Source of the DNA: Macrothele yani
Lineage: Eukaryota; Arthropoda; Arachnida; Araneae; Macrothelidae
DNA length: 64,000 bases
Assembly: GCA_039090855.1 (NCBI GenBank)
Contig: CM077011.1
Span: 23,127,001-23,191,000 of the forward strand
Direction of reading: 5' to 3'
The notes under the pieces were generated by a model, which ran no database searches, had not been told where the DNA came from, and worked only from the letters and a program-made list of their open reading frames with translations. Of the stretch, positions 52,010-62,147 are shown one piece after another. The position numbers and the translations under genes are program-made. How positions within the stretch are numbered: position 1 is the stretch's first letter; every line of letters begins with the position of its first letter.

Positions 52010-53227
52010 ATGCTTCGACGTCGGATCTGTGCACAATATGAGCAATTGAGTGAGTTTGAGAGAGGACCTATAATGGGCTGGGACTGGCCGTTTGCTCAAG
52101 TCGCCGTATTGCCAGGCATTTGAGTCAAAGCGACGCGGAATTCGGACGAAGTTGGCGTCAAAAGGTCAAGGGGTGAGCAGTCCAGTGGCACGCAGGCTGT
52201 GGACGGCCGAGAGCATCAACAGAACGCGAGAATAGAAAGTTTCTGAGAACCCCACGAACAGAACCTAATTTGTCGTTTACAACCATACATGGCCATGTTA
52301 AATTGTCTACATGTACGGAAGTGACCATCCGGGCCGTTGCCTGACGACGTGCGACGATGAGACAGCATTCGAGGAGGACATTCTCAGCCTAAAACTGACC
52401 AGCGAGCACCAGTTTCAGTAAAGTCAGTCTGGATCAACGTGCGATATTGTCCAGTGGCATCGTGTTATCTTCAGTGACGAATCACCGTTTGCACTTGGCG
52501 CCCATGAACAGCACCTACGTGTCTAGAAACAAGCCGGCCAGCGCCTACGTGTCTAGAAACAAGCCGGCCAGCGCCTACGTGTCTGGAAACAAGCCGGCCA
52601 GAGACTACGTGTCTGGAAACAAACTGGCCAGCGCCTACGTGTCTGGAAACAAGCCGGCCAGCGCCTACGTGTCTGGAAACAAGCAGGCCAGCGCCTACGT
52701 GTCTAGAAACAAGCCGGCCAGCGCCTACGTGTCTGGAAACAAACCGGCCAGAGACTACGTGTCTGGAAACAAGCCGGCCAGCGCCTACGTGTCTGGAAAC
52801 AAGCCGGCCAGCGCCTACGTGTCTGGAAACAAGCCGGCCAGCGCCTACATGTCTGGAAACAAGCTTGCGACCTATTGTGTTGCCATTTGTGTCGCAGCAT
52901 AACCGATTATTGTTTCAACAGGATAATGCCCAGCAACATACCGCACAGTTCTCCCATGCATGCTTCCTTAATGTCGGCACTCTTGCAGGGCCAGCCCGAT
53001 TACACAAACACTCAACGTTCGAACACGTTTGGTACATGATGGGACGCCACTAATGCCCATTCCGGAATGTTGGCGAGCTGGCCCAGAATTTGGACACAAT
53101 ATTGCATTCGATGCGTCAGGATCTTATTCGTGAAATGTGTAGCTATGCCAACCTGTGTAACCGCTGGCATCCGAGCCAGAGGTGGTGCTACAACGTGCTA
53201 ACTTTTTACACTCGCGTAGTTGTTTTG
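52010..53227 (+). pseudogene. Tc1-family transposase pseudogene
   Basis: The start ATGCTTCGACGTCGGATCTG is equivalent to 16877. The helix-turn-helix region LSEFERGP-like follows. The first aspartate is in RVIFSDESPFALGAHEQHLR at about 52460-52520. The frame then meets stops in the repeat (52513-52872). Afterwards LLFQQDNAQQHTAQFSHACF carries the second aspartate, and HKHSTFEHVWYMMGRH the glutamate. Multiple stops and frame changes. Confidence 0.75.
52513..52872 (+). repeat. 30-bp minisatellite inside a transposase gene, 12 units
   Basis: Unit CCTACGTGTCTGGAAACAAG then CCGGCCAGCG. In the transposase frame one unit encodes LRVWKQAGQR, the block that in relatives follows the first aspartate (RVWRRPGER-like). 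Units 2-4 and 7-9 share the same variant series (TCTAGAAAC, then two units marked by CCAGAGACTAC), so 150-bp blocks were duplicated after the first expansion. Two variants contain TAG stops in that frame. Confidence 0.95.
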
Positions 53228-53394
53228 TGAGAATAAACGCGTCAAATGCTCTGGAATTACCCTCATTTCTTTTTCTAGACATGGTCATACCAAATTTGGT
53301 CTCGGCTTGGTGATTCCTTCTGGATTCAAAAAGGTTTTAATTTGGCGAAGAGTAAACATACATGTACTCTTTGCCCCAAAAAAACCCTAACTGT

Positions 53395-53565
53395 TGTGAC
53401 GTACCTGCCGCGCAGGACGCACATGAGATAAAGGCAGAAAGCAGTGAGAGCACATGTGAGTGTGGTATAGTGGATAGCACTCAGAGCTCCGGAGCGGAGA
53501 GTTGTGGGTTCGAATCCCGTCCCTAGCATAAAAATGATGGAGAAATTTACTTCGTCAAAATGTAT
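53395..53565 (+). repeat. Dispersed repeat E, copy 2, with a different tRNA-like module
   Basis: Flanks GTTGTGACGTACCTGCC, GCAGGACGCACA and AAAAATGATGGAGAAATTTA then CTTCGT match copy 1. The module here (GAGTGTGGTATAGTGGATAG, then B box GGGTTCGAATCCC, about 53457-53527) differs from that of copy 1. Confidence 0.65.
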
Positions 53566-53644
53566 ATGTACGAATAAAATTCTAAACGTGTAGTGGTAAG
53601 CTCAACAACTCGCCTTAGAATCGCGCATAGCTTCAGAAACCACA

Positions 53645-54055
53645 GGTATAATATATAAGGAATATTCCACTCACAATCGATACCGAACTCCCCACAGAAA
53701 CCGTCAAACCATCGGGCAACCAAGCACCAAGCCTCTCATGAGCAAACCAACACGAACTGAAACACATACAATTGCAAACATACATTTAACAACAGGAAAT
53801 ACTGCTACTACTAATAAAAGTACAAAAGACGGAGGCCGGGAATCAATCGTTAGGGAAAGACATCCCTGATGATTGATTCCCGACCTCCGTCGTTTGTATT
53901 TTTATTAGTAGTAGCAGTATTGCTGTTTTTAAACGTATGTTTCCAATTGTATTTGTTTCAGTGCGTGTTGGTTTACTCATGCGAGGTTTAGTGCCGATGA
54001 TTTGTCGGTTTCTGAGGGGAGGTCTGTATTGATTGTGAGTGGATTATTACTTATA
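53645..54055. mobile_element. Fold-back palindrome, arms about 195 bp, short loop
   Basis: The left arm (about 53655-53850) and right arm (about 53868-54055) are inverted copies with roughly 85-90 percent identity by eye: AATACTGCTACTACTAATAA, ACGGAGG, CGGGAATCAATC, ACACGNACTGAAACA, CCACTCACAATC. The loop is only about 20 bp. No coding capacity. Its right end meets the left end of a Tc1 element at 54056. Confidence 0.85.
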
Positions 54056-55271
54056 CACGGTCGAGTCACATTATTGTGACCACGAGATAATATCCAGAGT
54101 AACCGCCGTGTGAAGCGCGACAATAGCTAGACGGGCTGGGAGTGACTCAATAAAGTGCTGAAAGCTGTTCACAGGTATGTAAAGCCATGCTGACTGCAGT
54201 GCATCTGACAGCTGCTGGATGGTGCGTGGTGAACTATCCATTGAGCGAACAGCACGATCCAGGTGGTCCCACAGATGCTCAATTGGGCTTACGTCTGGGG
54301 AATTAGGGAGCTATAGAAGTACTTTGAAGTCTTCATCGTGGTCTTCCAACTCCTCTCGGACATTTCTAGCTGTGTGAAACGTCGCATTGTCGTGCTGGAA
54401 TATCCCATACACCCCAGGGAAGACAATCAGCATGCATGGGTGTAGTGGCCTGCAAGGATGGATTCATAACGGATTCGGTCCGTAGTGCCGTCCACAGGTA
54501 TAACTGGACCCAAAGAATACCACGAAAACATTCTCCAGGCCTTAACTCTACCCCACCAAATTGTGTTCTTCCAGCAATGGTTGAAGAGTGTTTATTCTCC
54601 GATGTTTCTTTCCTTATACGCCAACGTCCATCCGTTCGATGACGCATAAAACGTGACTCATCGGAGAAGGCAATCCTTCGCCAATCAGCGGAGATCGAAT
54701 TCAATTACTGCCGTGCAAGTGTAATCCTTTTCGGCCGATGCGCCTTTGATAGCATATGTGCATTGACCATCCGTCTAAATCGGAGCACCATATGCAGCAG
54801 GGTTCGCTGAACTGTCGTTTTAGACGCAATTCAGGTAGCCCCCAGGTTAATTCGGCCAGTGAGTTGCTCCACTGTATCGTGTTGATCGGCCCTCACGCAC
54901 CTTCGCAGCCGACGTTCACCTCTCACATCAATAACACGGGTTGTCATGCAGTTTGCACGTCGTTTATTCGTAATGGTGCCATTCCTCACTTCATGATACA
55001 CTTTAGCCACTGCAGCAAGCGAACAGTTCGCAAACTGCGCTGTTTCAGAAATACTGCCACATATGCTCCGAAAGCCGATTATCAACCCTTTTTGCAAATC
55101 TAATAAATTACTTCTTTTATCCATGACAGCAACGAGAGATATGTTTTCAGAATACCAACAGTACGCCTTATGTACCCACCAAGCCAGCTCACGACACGTG
55201 CCTTCTTTCCGTAGCAACGCGCAGTGGACGTCATTGGTAGGAGGTGGTCACAATAATGTGACTCCACTGAG
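54056..55271 (-). mobile_element. Tc1-family DNA transposon, complete ends, decayed
   Basis: TA flanks at 54054-54055 and 55272-55273. Inverted ends: CACGGTCGAGTCACATTATT then GTGACCAC on the left, and CTCAGTGGAGTCACATTATT then GTGACCAC as the reverse complement of the right. 1216 bp. Minus-strand transposase inside. Confidence 0.95.
54085..55124 (-). pseudogene. Tc1-family transposase pseudogene
   Basis: The start MDKRSNLLDLQKGLIIGFRS leads into a helix-turn-helix (SISETAQFANCSLAAVAKVY). The first aspartate is in RIAFSDESRFMRHRTDGRWR, followed by GRTQFGGVELRPGE-like sequence. The second aspartate block FQHDNATFHTARNVREELED and the final LPNSPDVSPIEHLWDHLDRA are in another frame. About 36 residues separate D and E by my count, with a stop at the W position between them. 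A lineage distinct from the others in this window. Confidence 0.8.
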
Positions 55272-55295
55272 TATATATATATATATATATATATA
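55272..55295. repeat. (TA)n tract between Tc1 and RTE copy 2
   Basis: About 24 bp of TA repeats directly follow the Tc1 TA flank and precede the (CAT)n tail of the minus-strand RTE copy. Confidence 0.9.
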
Positions 55296-58200
55296 TCATC
55301 ATCATCATCATTGTCAACCATTATCAATCCACTGCTGGACGAAGGTCTCCCCAAGTTTCCTCCACAACGGTCTGTCTTGTGCCAGTCTCCTCCATGTCAC
55401 CCCTGCATACTTTCGAATTTCATCCACCCATCTCCTATGTGGTCTTCTTATGGGTCTTTTCCTGTCCCTTGGAATCCAATCTAAAATTTCGGCTGTCCAT
55501 CGATGATCTGTCCTTCTGGCAGTATGTCCAGCCCATTGCCATTTCAGGGATTTAACTTTGATCATGATGTCTTCCACTCTTGTCATTTTTCGGATCCACG
55601 AGTTCCTCTTCTTATCTCTCCTGGTTACACCAAGCATGCACCTCTCCATGCTGCTTTGAGTTGTCTGCAGCCTTTGTATGTCTCTTTTAGTTAAGGTCCA
55701 CGTCTCTGCACCATACGTAAGCACTGGAAGGATGCATTGATCAAACACTTTTCTTTTAAGACATAATGGCATATTGCTCTTGAAAATTATGCTGTTTCTT
55801 CCAAAAAGCTCTCCAGGCAAGTTTTGTACGCCGATTAATTTCTTCATCAACGTGACCCTCACTTGATATCTGCTGTCCAAGATAAACGTACGTGTCTGTT
55901 ATCTCCAGCTTTTCTCCATCAATCGATAAATCTTCATTTCTTGTAAAAGCATTGAACATCACTTTTGTCTTCTGAAAGTTCATTTTTAATCCCACTTCTT
56001 TACTCTTGTCAGCAAGTTCCTGGATCATACTCTGCAGCTCTGATGGGGTAGTTGCAAAAATGACTACGTCATCAGCAAAACGAAGGTGGGTTAGATAATC
56101 TCCATTAATCTTTATCCCCTTGTTTTCCCAGCTCAGCGACTGAAAAACACCCTCCAATGTGGCATTAAAGAGCTTCGGAGATATGGTGTCACCTTGTCTC
56201 ACTCCCTTTCCAATTTTTACGTGTGTTGTATTTTCAAACAGCCTAATCTTTGCACTTGCATTTTCATAGATGTTATTAATAATATTAATGTATGCATCTT
56301 CAATACCGCAGGTTTTCAGAGCCATTGTAACTGCTGATGGTTTCACCGAATCAAAGGCTTTTTCATAATCGATAAAAGCCATGCACAATGGAAGTTCATA
56401 TTCCCTCGCTCTTTCAATTAGTTCTCTCAGCACGTGGATATGATCTATTGTGCTGTAGCCACTCCTGAATCCAGCTTGTTCTCTCGGTTGAGCCATGTCT
56501 AGTGCTACCTTCAAGCGGTGTGAAAGAACTTTAGTGAAGATTTTATAAGCTACTGATAGGAGGCTGATAGGTCTGTAGTTTCCGAGATCCTCAATGTCAC
56601 CTTTCTTATGTAGCAGGATCATTGTAGCGGTGTTCCAATCCTCAGGAATCTTTCCTTCATTAAGGCATCGAGTGAAAATTTGGGCGAGTACTGTTTCGAT
56701 TTCTCCACTTGCTTCTTGTATGATGTCTACAGTAATTCCATCTTCTCCTGGAGCTTTTCCTCGCTTCATGTTCTTGATTGCATGTGCAACTTCTGCTGGA
56801 AGGACTGGAGGAACTCTGGTACTGGTATCTTTCATGATGTCTGGAGTGCATATATCATCCCTTTCATATAATTTGGAGTAGAAATCTTTCACTCTTGTCA
56901 AAATTTCGCCTCTATTTCTTGTTACAGAACCATCTTCTTTTCTCAGTGCCATAATCTGTTTTCTTCCCTTACTGAGATGTCCCTTTGCTATCTTTAGGCT
57001 TTTGGTTGTTTTCAATTGCTTTCCTCACTAGTTCACAGTTGAATTTTCTTACGTCTTCAGTGATACTTTTTCTTACTGTCTTGCATAGCTCTATATATTC
57101 CACTTTGGAAGTCACATCTTCTTTAGTTGTCCTCATCTCTCTTCTTTTTTGCATCAACATTTTGGTTTTTCCTGATAATTTGTTCACATGCAACTTGTTC
57201 TTAGACCCAGCTAATTTTGTTGCTGTTTCCATAAGAGCTTTGGTTACTTTTCTGTTAACTTCAGAGATGTCCACTTCTTCCGATGTTAGGCCTTCTAAAG
57301 CAGAGAACCTGTTCTTCAGTTCTAACTTGAAGGTATTATGGTGTTTTTTAAGGTTGGTTATGTCAATAGATTTTGTTTGTCTTATGAGCTTGCCACGTTC
57401 AAGTTTAGTGTTGAGGTGCATCTTACATCTCACCAATCTATGGTCACTACCTGTGTTGAACTTGTTTAGCACACTGCAGTCTTCTATGACGAATTTTTTG
57501 TTACACATAATAAAATCAATTTCGCTTGTCGTCCCATTTGGATGTCTCCATGTCCATTTCCTGTGTGGCTTTTTCTTGAAGAAGGAGTTCAAGATGAAAA
57601 ACCCTTCTGCCTCTGCAAACTCAACGAGAGTATTTCCACGCTGGTTTCTGTTGCCATGACCAAATTTACCTACTGAAGTTTCATTCTGTTGCCGTTGCCC
57701 TATTTTTGCATTGAAATCTCCCATAATTATTTTCAAGTGCTGCTTACCTTTATTATTTAGATGACAAATTTCCTCATAAAATTCTTCAATTTCTTCTTCA
57801 GGATGACTTGTGGTGGGTGCATAAGTTTGAATAATCTGAGCCTGGTATCTTTTCGAGAGTTGGATAACAAGTCGTGCAGCTCTGTCAGAGGAACTTTCAA
57901 CTTCTACAACTTTATCCTTCAGTTTCTTGTTTATTGTAAATCCAACACCACTAGTTCTGCCAGTATCTGTCCCACGATAGTAGAAGAGATGTCCACTTTT
58001 CAGTTCGATGAGATCTTCTCCTTTTCGCCTTACCTCACTTAGCCCCACGATGTCCCACTTGATCCTTTGTAGTTCCTCTTCCAATTCAAGAAGCCTTGAA
58101 TCAGAAGATAGGGAGCGTCCATTGTAAGTAGCCAAGGTCAGCATCAGATGGCAGCCTAGTCCGGTCCTCCGGGGATTCTTAGCACCCTCTGCCTTCATGT

Positions 58201-58455
58201 CGCACTGGCCGCTGCCTTGGCCAGGTACATTCCAGCTGCCGGAGACTGAGGGCCAAGATTTAAGTTGTGGAATCATTTTGGAGGGGTTTGGCTATAACTC
58301 ACCACGCTGGCCAAGCGGGTTGGTGAGTGTGGGATAGAATTTCCTCTGATCCTGATGGTATAGTTATACCGCTATGGGCGGTCGTCAGAGCCCCTTTAGT
58401 GGGAACAGGATGCACCACGAGAAGGCGGGGTTGACATTTGTCAAGGAGAGGCTGT
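55296..58455 (-). mobile_element. RTE-clade LINE, copy 2, nearly full length
   Basis: About 3.15 kb on the minus strand: a 5' leader (58277-58455), endonuclease and reverse-transcriptase ORF, stop at about 55314, and an (ATG)n tail. The usual length of RTE elements is about 3.2 kb. Only two single-base frameshifts interrupt the ORF. The downstream 600 bp agree almost base for base with copies 1 and 3. Confidence 0.95.
55314..58276 (-). pseudogene. RTE ORF: apurinic-type endonuclease and reverse transcriptase, two frameshifts
   Basis: Nicks DNA and reverse-transcribes the element. The first segment (58276-56969) holds the endonuclease: LTLATYNGRSL, LSEVRRKGEDL (catalytic E), IMGDFNAKIG, SEIDFIMCNKKF and TGSDHRLVRCKM (catalytic SDH). 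One extra base near 57000 (IENN to KSLKIAKG) shifts to the second segment (to 55756), with the reverse-transcriptase motifs NYRPISLLSVAYK, MAFIDYEKAFDSV (A), GVRQGDTISPKLFNATLEGV (B) and HLRFADDVVIFATT (C). One extra T in a T5 run near 55806 (T4 in copy 1) shifts again to the C-terminus ending GETFVQQWIDNG at 55314. All catalytic residues are intact. Confidence 0.92.
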
Positions 58456-58605
58456 GATGTTACGCATCATATATATATAATCATAAATATATATACTCAG
58501 TTTTAATTTTATATATATACTCAGTTTTAATTTTATATATATACTCAGTTTCAATTTTATTAGTGTATAAATAAATAAATATATATATATATATATAGAT
58601 AAACG
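58456..58605. repeat. 24-bp tandem repeat and (TA)n tract
   Basis: Three copies of ATATATATACTCAGTTTTAA then TTTT with 24-bp spacing (58490-58555), then ATTTTATTAGTGTATA (58556-58571) and (TA)n to 58597. The last word returns inverted at 59210-59227 beyond RTE copy 3. Confidence 0.85.
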
Positions 58606-59178
58606 TACGTTTATCTTGGACAGCAGATATCAAGTGAGGGTCACATTGGTGAAGAAATTAATCGGCGTACAAAACTTGCCTGGAGAGTTTTTGGAAGAAA
58701 CAGCATAATTTTCAAGAGCAATATGCCATTATGTCTTAAAAGAAAAGTGTTTGATCAATGCATCCTTCCAGTGCTTACGTATGGTGAAGAGACGTGGACC
58801 TTAGCTAAAAGAGACATACAAAGGCTGCAGACAACTCAAAGCATGGAGAGGTGCATACTTGGTGTAACCAGGAGAGATAAGAAGAGGAACTCGTGGATCC
58901 GAAAAATGACAAGAGTGGAGGACATCATGATCAGAGTTAAATCCCTGAAATGGCAATGGGCTGGACATACTGCCAGAAGAACAGACCATCGATGGACAGC
59001 TGAAATTTTTGATTGGATTCCAAGGGACAGGAAAAGACCCAGAAGAAGACCACATGGAAGATGGGTGGATGAAATTCGAAAGTATGCGGGAGTGACATGG
59101 AAGAGACTGGCACAAGACAGACCGTTGTGGAGGAAACTTGGAGAGACCTTCGTCCAGCAGTGGATTGATAATGGTTGA
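58606..59178 (+). CDS. RTE reverse transcriptase, C-terminal part, open
   Basis: In frame from YLGQQISSEGHIGEEI (the first part of the track is 5' of any ATG) through NMPLCLKRKVFDQCILPVLT, RMTRVEDIMIRVKSLKWQWA-like sequence and RPLWRKLGETFVQQWIDNG. One codon is missing relative to copies 1 and 2 (TTQ-SMERC); otherwise no break. It lacks the catalytic FADD box, so it is only a C-terminal fragment. Confidence 0.85.
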   Translation, partial: YVYLGQQISSEGHIGEEINRRTKLAWRVFGRNSIIFKSNMPLCLKRKVFDQCILPVLTYGEETWTLAKRDIQRLQTTQSMERCILGVTRRDKKRNSWIRKMTRVEDIMIRVKSLKWQWAGHTARRTDHRWTAEIFDWIPRDRKRPRRRPHGRWVDEIRKYAGVTWKRLAQDRPLWRKLGETFVQQWIDNG

Positions 59179-59195
59179 CAGTGATGATGATGTGA
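58606..59195 (+). mobile_element. RTE-clade LINE, copy 3, 5'-truncated
   Basis: Begins within CGTACGTTTATCTTGG of the reverse-transcriptase gene and ends GTTGACAGTGATGATGATGT, then GATGATATATA. Embedded in TA-rich repeat sequence on both sides. The junction contains a perfect 18-bp palindrome GATAAACGTACGTTTATC (58598-58615). Confidence 0.9.
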
Positions 59196-59698
59196 TGATA
59201 TATATATATATATACACTAATAAAATTGATGCAAACTGAATTAGTTATAATGCAATGTACAAACGTAGATTTCGCACAGCGCTAAAGCAGCAATCCGGAA
59301 CGAATCACCTCATACTATCGGTAAAAACATACCACTATAAACCACTATTTAAAAAAAAAACAGAAACTAATAAAAAAATATTAATGCAAAGAGACTCAAA
59401 AAAGCATTATAACCAAAATCAAAATTCTCAAGCCGATCTCATCAGGGGAACACTAGATCGTGGATCATGACCTTTGAAAACTCAGCAAAATTCGGAATAA
59501 CCCAAGACCCGCTGAGGTGCTGCCGAGGTCATGGGAAACAACAGATAAAGACCAATCTTATATACGAAGACCATTTGACAGAAAGCGAAAAAAAAACCCG
59601 ATCACGTGGTCCAATCGTGACAGTTTTTTTTTTTTTTTTTTTTTTGAGCTTCTGGTTTATTTTGTTTTTTTTAATTGTGGATTATAGTGGTATGTCTT
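59196..59698. other. TA-rich then unrecognised stretch
   Basis: TATACACTAATAAAATTGAT at 59210 is the inverse of 58553-58571. Further right only A-rich and poly-T (about 59624-59645) sequence. Confidence 0.5.
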
Positions 59699-59700
59699 TA

Positions 59701-61085
59701 TCGACTGGCCACCCAAAATGCAACACAAAGAAGGAAGCATCCGATTGGCTTGGAATTCGCAGCATGCGTCACCCGCGATAGGACATGCGAACGATTAGCA
59801 TTACAGGGCATATGCAAATCATGTGCCCCCAGCACGCCACCGAGAAGCACTATAAGAAGGATGCACAGAAGGCGGGTTGTAAGTAGTGGAAGTGTGTTGT
59901 GCTGCCGGACCTGTGTGTGGGAAGCTTCCTGATGCATCGTCGCAGAAAACGGTAGTCATTCCAGCACGTTTCGGAGTTCGACAGAGGACGAATAGTGGCT
60001 TATCGGGACAGCGCTTTATCGTACCGAGACATCGGCGCCCGTGTGGGACGACATCCAGCCACAGTGAGGCGAGTATGGATTCGGTGGGAGCAGGAGGGAC
60101 GGACGGATCGACGTGAGATATTGCCGCAGCCGCGGCACACCACCGAACGAGGGGACCGGCATGTCGTGCGGCGGACATTGGTGGCTCGCACCGCCACATC
60201 ACGAACGTTAGCGAAGGAATTAGGGTGTGTTGCGCAACAACTTGTGTCAGCACGTACCGTTCAACGTCATCTGCAGGAGCGGAGACTTGTCCCACGCGCC
60301 CAGTGCTCCGATTACCATTGACGTTACACCAACGGCTAGTGCGGCGGCAGTGGGCCGTTGAACGCCGCACCTGGACTACGGAATGGCACGACATTGCCTT
60401 TTCCGACGAATTCCGCTTCTGCCTGCAACACCACGATGGTCGGATCCGCGTGTGGCGGCACTGCGGCGAGAGACTGTATGACGCCTGCACTATGCATCGC
60501 CATACCGGTCCGTCGCCTGCCGTTACGGTTTGGGGCGCAATTGGATATGACACCCGCACTCCTCTGGTACGCATCGCCGGTACACTCAACAGCCACCGCT
60601 ACATCTCCGTTGTTTTGGAGCCTTTAGTCCTCTCTTACCTGCAGGACATGCCAGTTGCCACATTTCAACAGGACAATGCGCGCCCACAATTCTTCACGGC
60701 CCACCAGGTATGCTGCTGCCGTGGCCCGCCTGTTCTCCCGATATGTCGCCCAGCGAACACGTCTGGACGCTGATCTGCAACCGAGTTGCCCGGCAAACAC
60801 CACCCGCGGCTACGCCTGATAAACTGTGGCAACGTGTGGAAGCAACCTGGACCAACATACCCCAAGCCTACATCCAAAGCCTCTTTCGTTCGATGCCGCG
60901 GCGTGTAGCGGCCGTTATTGCCAGCCATGGAGGCCACACGAACTATTGATATCTGCGTGTTCCGCAAGTCGCACGGGCCTGTAAGCTCAATCGTTTCATC
61001 TTTGTATCTGTTGTTATGTGTCCAGTAAATCTGGCTTTGCTATCTCGTGTCCTTCTTGGTGTTGCATTTTGGGTGGCCAGCAGTG
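59701..61085 (+). mobile_element. Tc1-family DNA transposon, both ends present, decayed
   Basis: The left end GACTGGCCACCCAAAATGCA, ACACAAAGAAGGA and the reverse complement of the right end CACTGCTGGCCACCCAAAAT, GCAACACCAAGAAGGA are inverted partners. TA at 59699-59700 and 61086-61087. About 1385 bp. Shares its lineage with 22770-23675 and 29655-29987. Confidence 0.9.
59932..60949 (+). pseudogene. Tc1-family transposase pseudogene
   Basis: Start ATGCATCGTCGCAGAAAACG, then an early stop. RGRIVAYRDSALSYRDIGAR, VGRHPATVRRVWIRWEQEG is the helix-turn-helix. A shift near 60305 leads to TEWHDIAFSDEFRFCLQHHD (first aspartate), IRVWRHCGERLY, TVWGAIGYDTRTPLVRIAGT and VATFQQDNARPQFFTAHQ (second aspartate). 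A second shift near 60705 leads to LPWPACSPDMSPSEHVWTLI (glutamate) and the end AAVIASHGGHTNY. The D-to-E distance is short by about six residues, indicating a small deletion at the second shift. Confidence 0.88.
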
Positions 61086-61087
61086 TA

Positions 61088-61899
61088 TATAGGAAACAGT
61101 GCTGGGATTAAGCCAACGATGTCTGAAAATTTGAATACCCAATAACTATGTAGGACTTGATTCCAATGTTCAAGAAATTTTGCCCAACAACGTATTCCTG
61201 GCAACATATATACAACTCGATAATGTTATGCAGAAATTTCCTTTGAAACTGGGGTAAGGGAAATCCACTTCGCTAAAATCCGCCATAAGGCAGTTGTGCG
61301 CAATGCGGCGATGCGGACCAACGGTAAATTAATCAAATATTCAAACGGTACGGAATCCACAAGTGATAATACGGAGTGCAGTCGCATCTGTGGAATCAGA
61401 GCAATCGTCGTGTAATTCCAGGCTGCCTGCCTTCTTGACGTCTGTATTCATTCCGCTAAGTTAAATTCAATTCTGAATTACAATTACATAATAATTAGTT
61501 GACAACCGGAAGATCTTGTATCTGGCAGAATAAACGGCTCTTAACAGTCACAAAGGAAATGCAATACTGCTTTTAAGAAATTTAGAAGCGGAATCATGCC
61601 GATACTTCTGCATTTCCAGTGCACGGAATTTCCTAATTTGTTCGCCCTTTCCTATTTCTTTCCGGACATTTATAGAAAAATGACATGTACACAGTGCTGC
61701 AATTAAGTAATGAGACCGAATTTGATGGAAAAGCAGGGAGAGTTTACGTGAATATATGTTATTCGAAGTACATTCCTCCTGCGCTAATACAAGAAGTGGT
61801 GCGATGAGCCAACGAAAGGAAGGACTTGCAGAGGCTATTTTTTGGCATGGAGTGAAGAACTTACATCACAATTATTTGTATGTCTTCAATGTCCTAAAT
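61088..61899. other. Stretch with nothing recognised
   Basis: No gene or repeat recognised. Confidence 0.5.
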
Positions 61900-62125
61900 A
61901 CCGCCCCAGTGGGACAGTGGTGTAAGCGGTGGCTTCTGATCATTTGTCCGAAAGGGGTGCGGGTTGAAATCCCGATGAGGCATGATGTTGTGTTTGTCTT
62001 AAGGCACTGGCTCTCTCCTTTCCGTGGAACCAGAGACCCTAAATTAGGGACACGCGACTGCTTATAGCCCATTTGAGTTGCTCACGGTGGTCGTTAAACA
62101 TCCAATAAAAAAAAATAATAAAAAA
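61900..62125 (+). mobile_element. SINE B, copy 8
   Basis: Head CCGCCCCAGTGGGACAGTGG, B box with a GGTTGAAATCC change, full body, AATAATAAAAA tail. The most diverged of the four clustered copies. Confidence 0.9.
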
Positions 62126-62147
62126 AAAAAGCAAAAAAAAAAAAAGA

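Larger units (their letters stand above)
51893..53285 (+). mobile_element. Tc1-family transposon remnant with an internal minisatellite
   Basis: Same lineage as 15745-16986, to which both its 5' part (CAGCGCATATGAGCTGC) and 3' part (AGAGGTGGTGCTACAACGTG) can be matched. It is longer by about 330 bp of tandem repeats. Ends are approximate. Confidence 0.75.

Noticed and set aside
52447..52902. 151-codon ORF with repeated AYVSGNKPAS
   Set aside because: It is the wrong frame of a transposase minisatellite; the transposase frame lies one base off and contains stops.
56985..57659. 224-codon plus-strand ORF
   Set aside because: Antisense to the RTE endonuclease, which contains the catalytic residues. 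Hydrophobic composition is a by-product.
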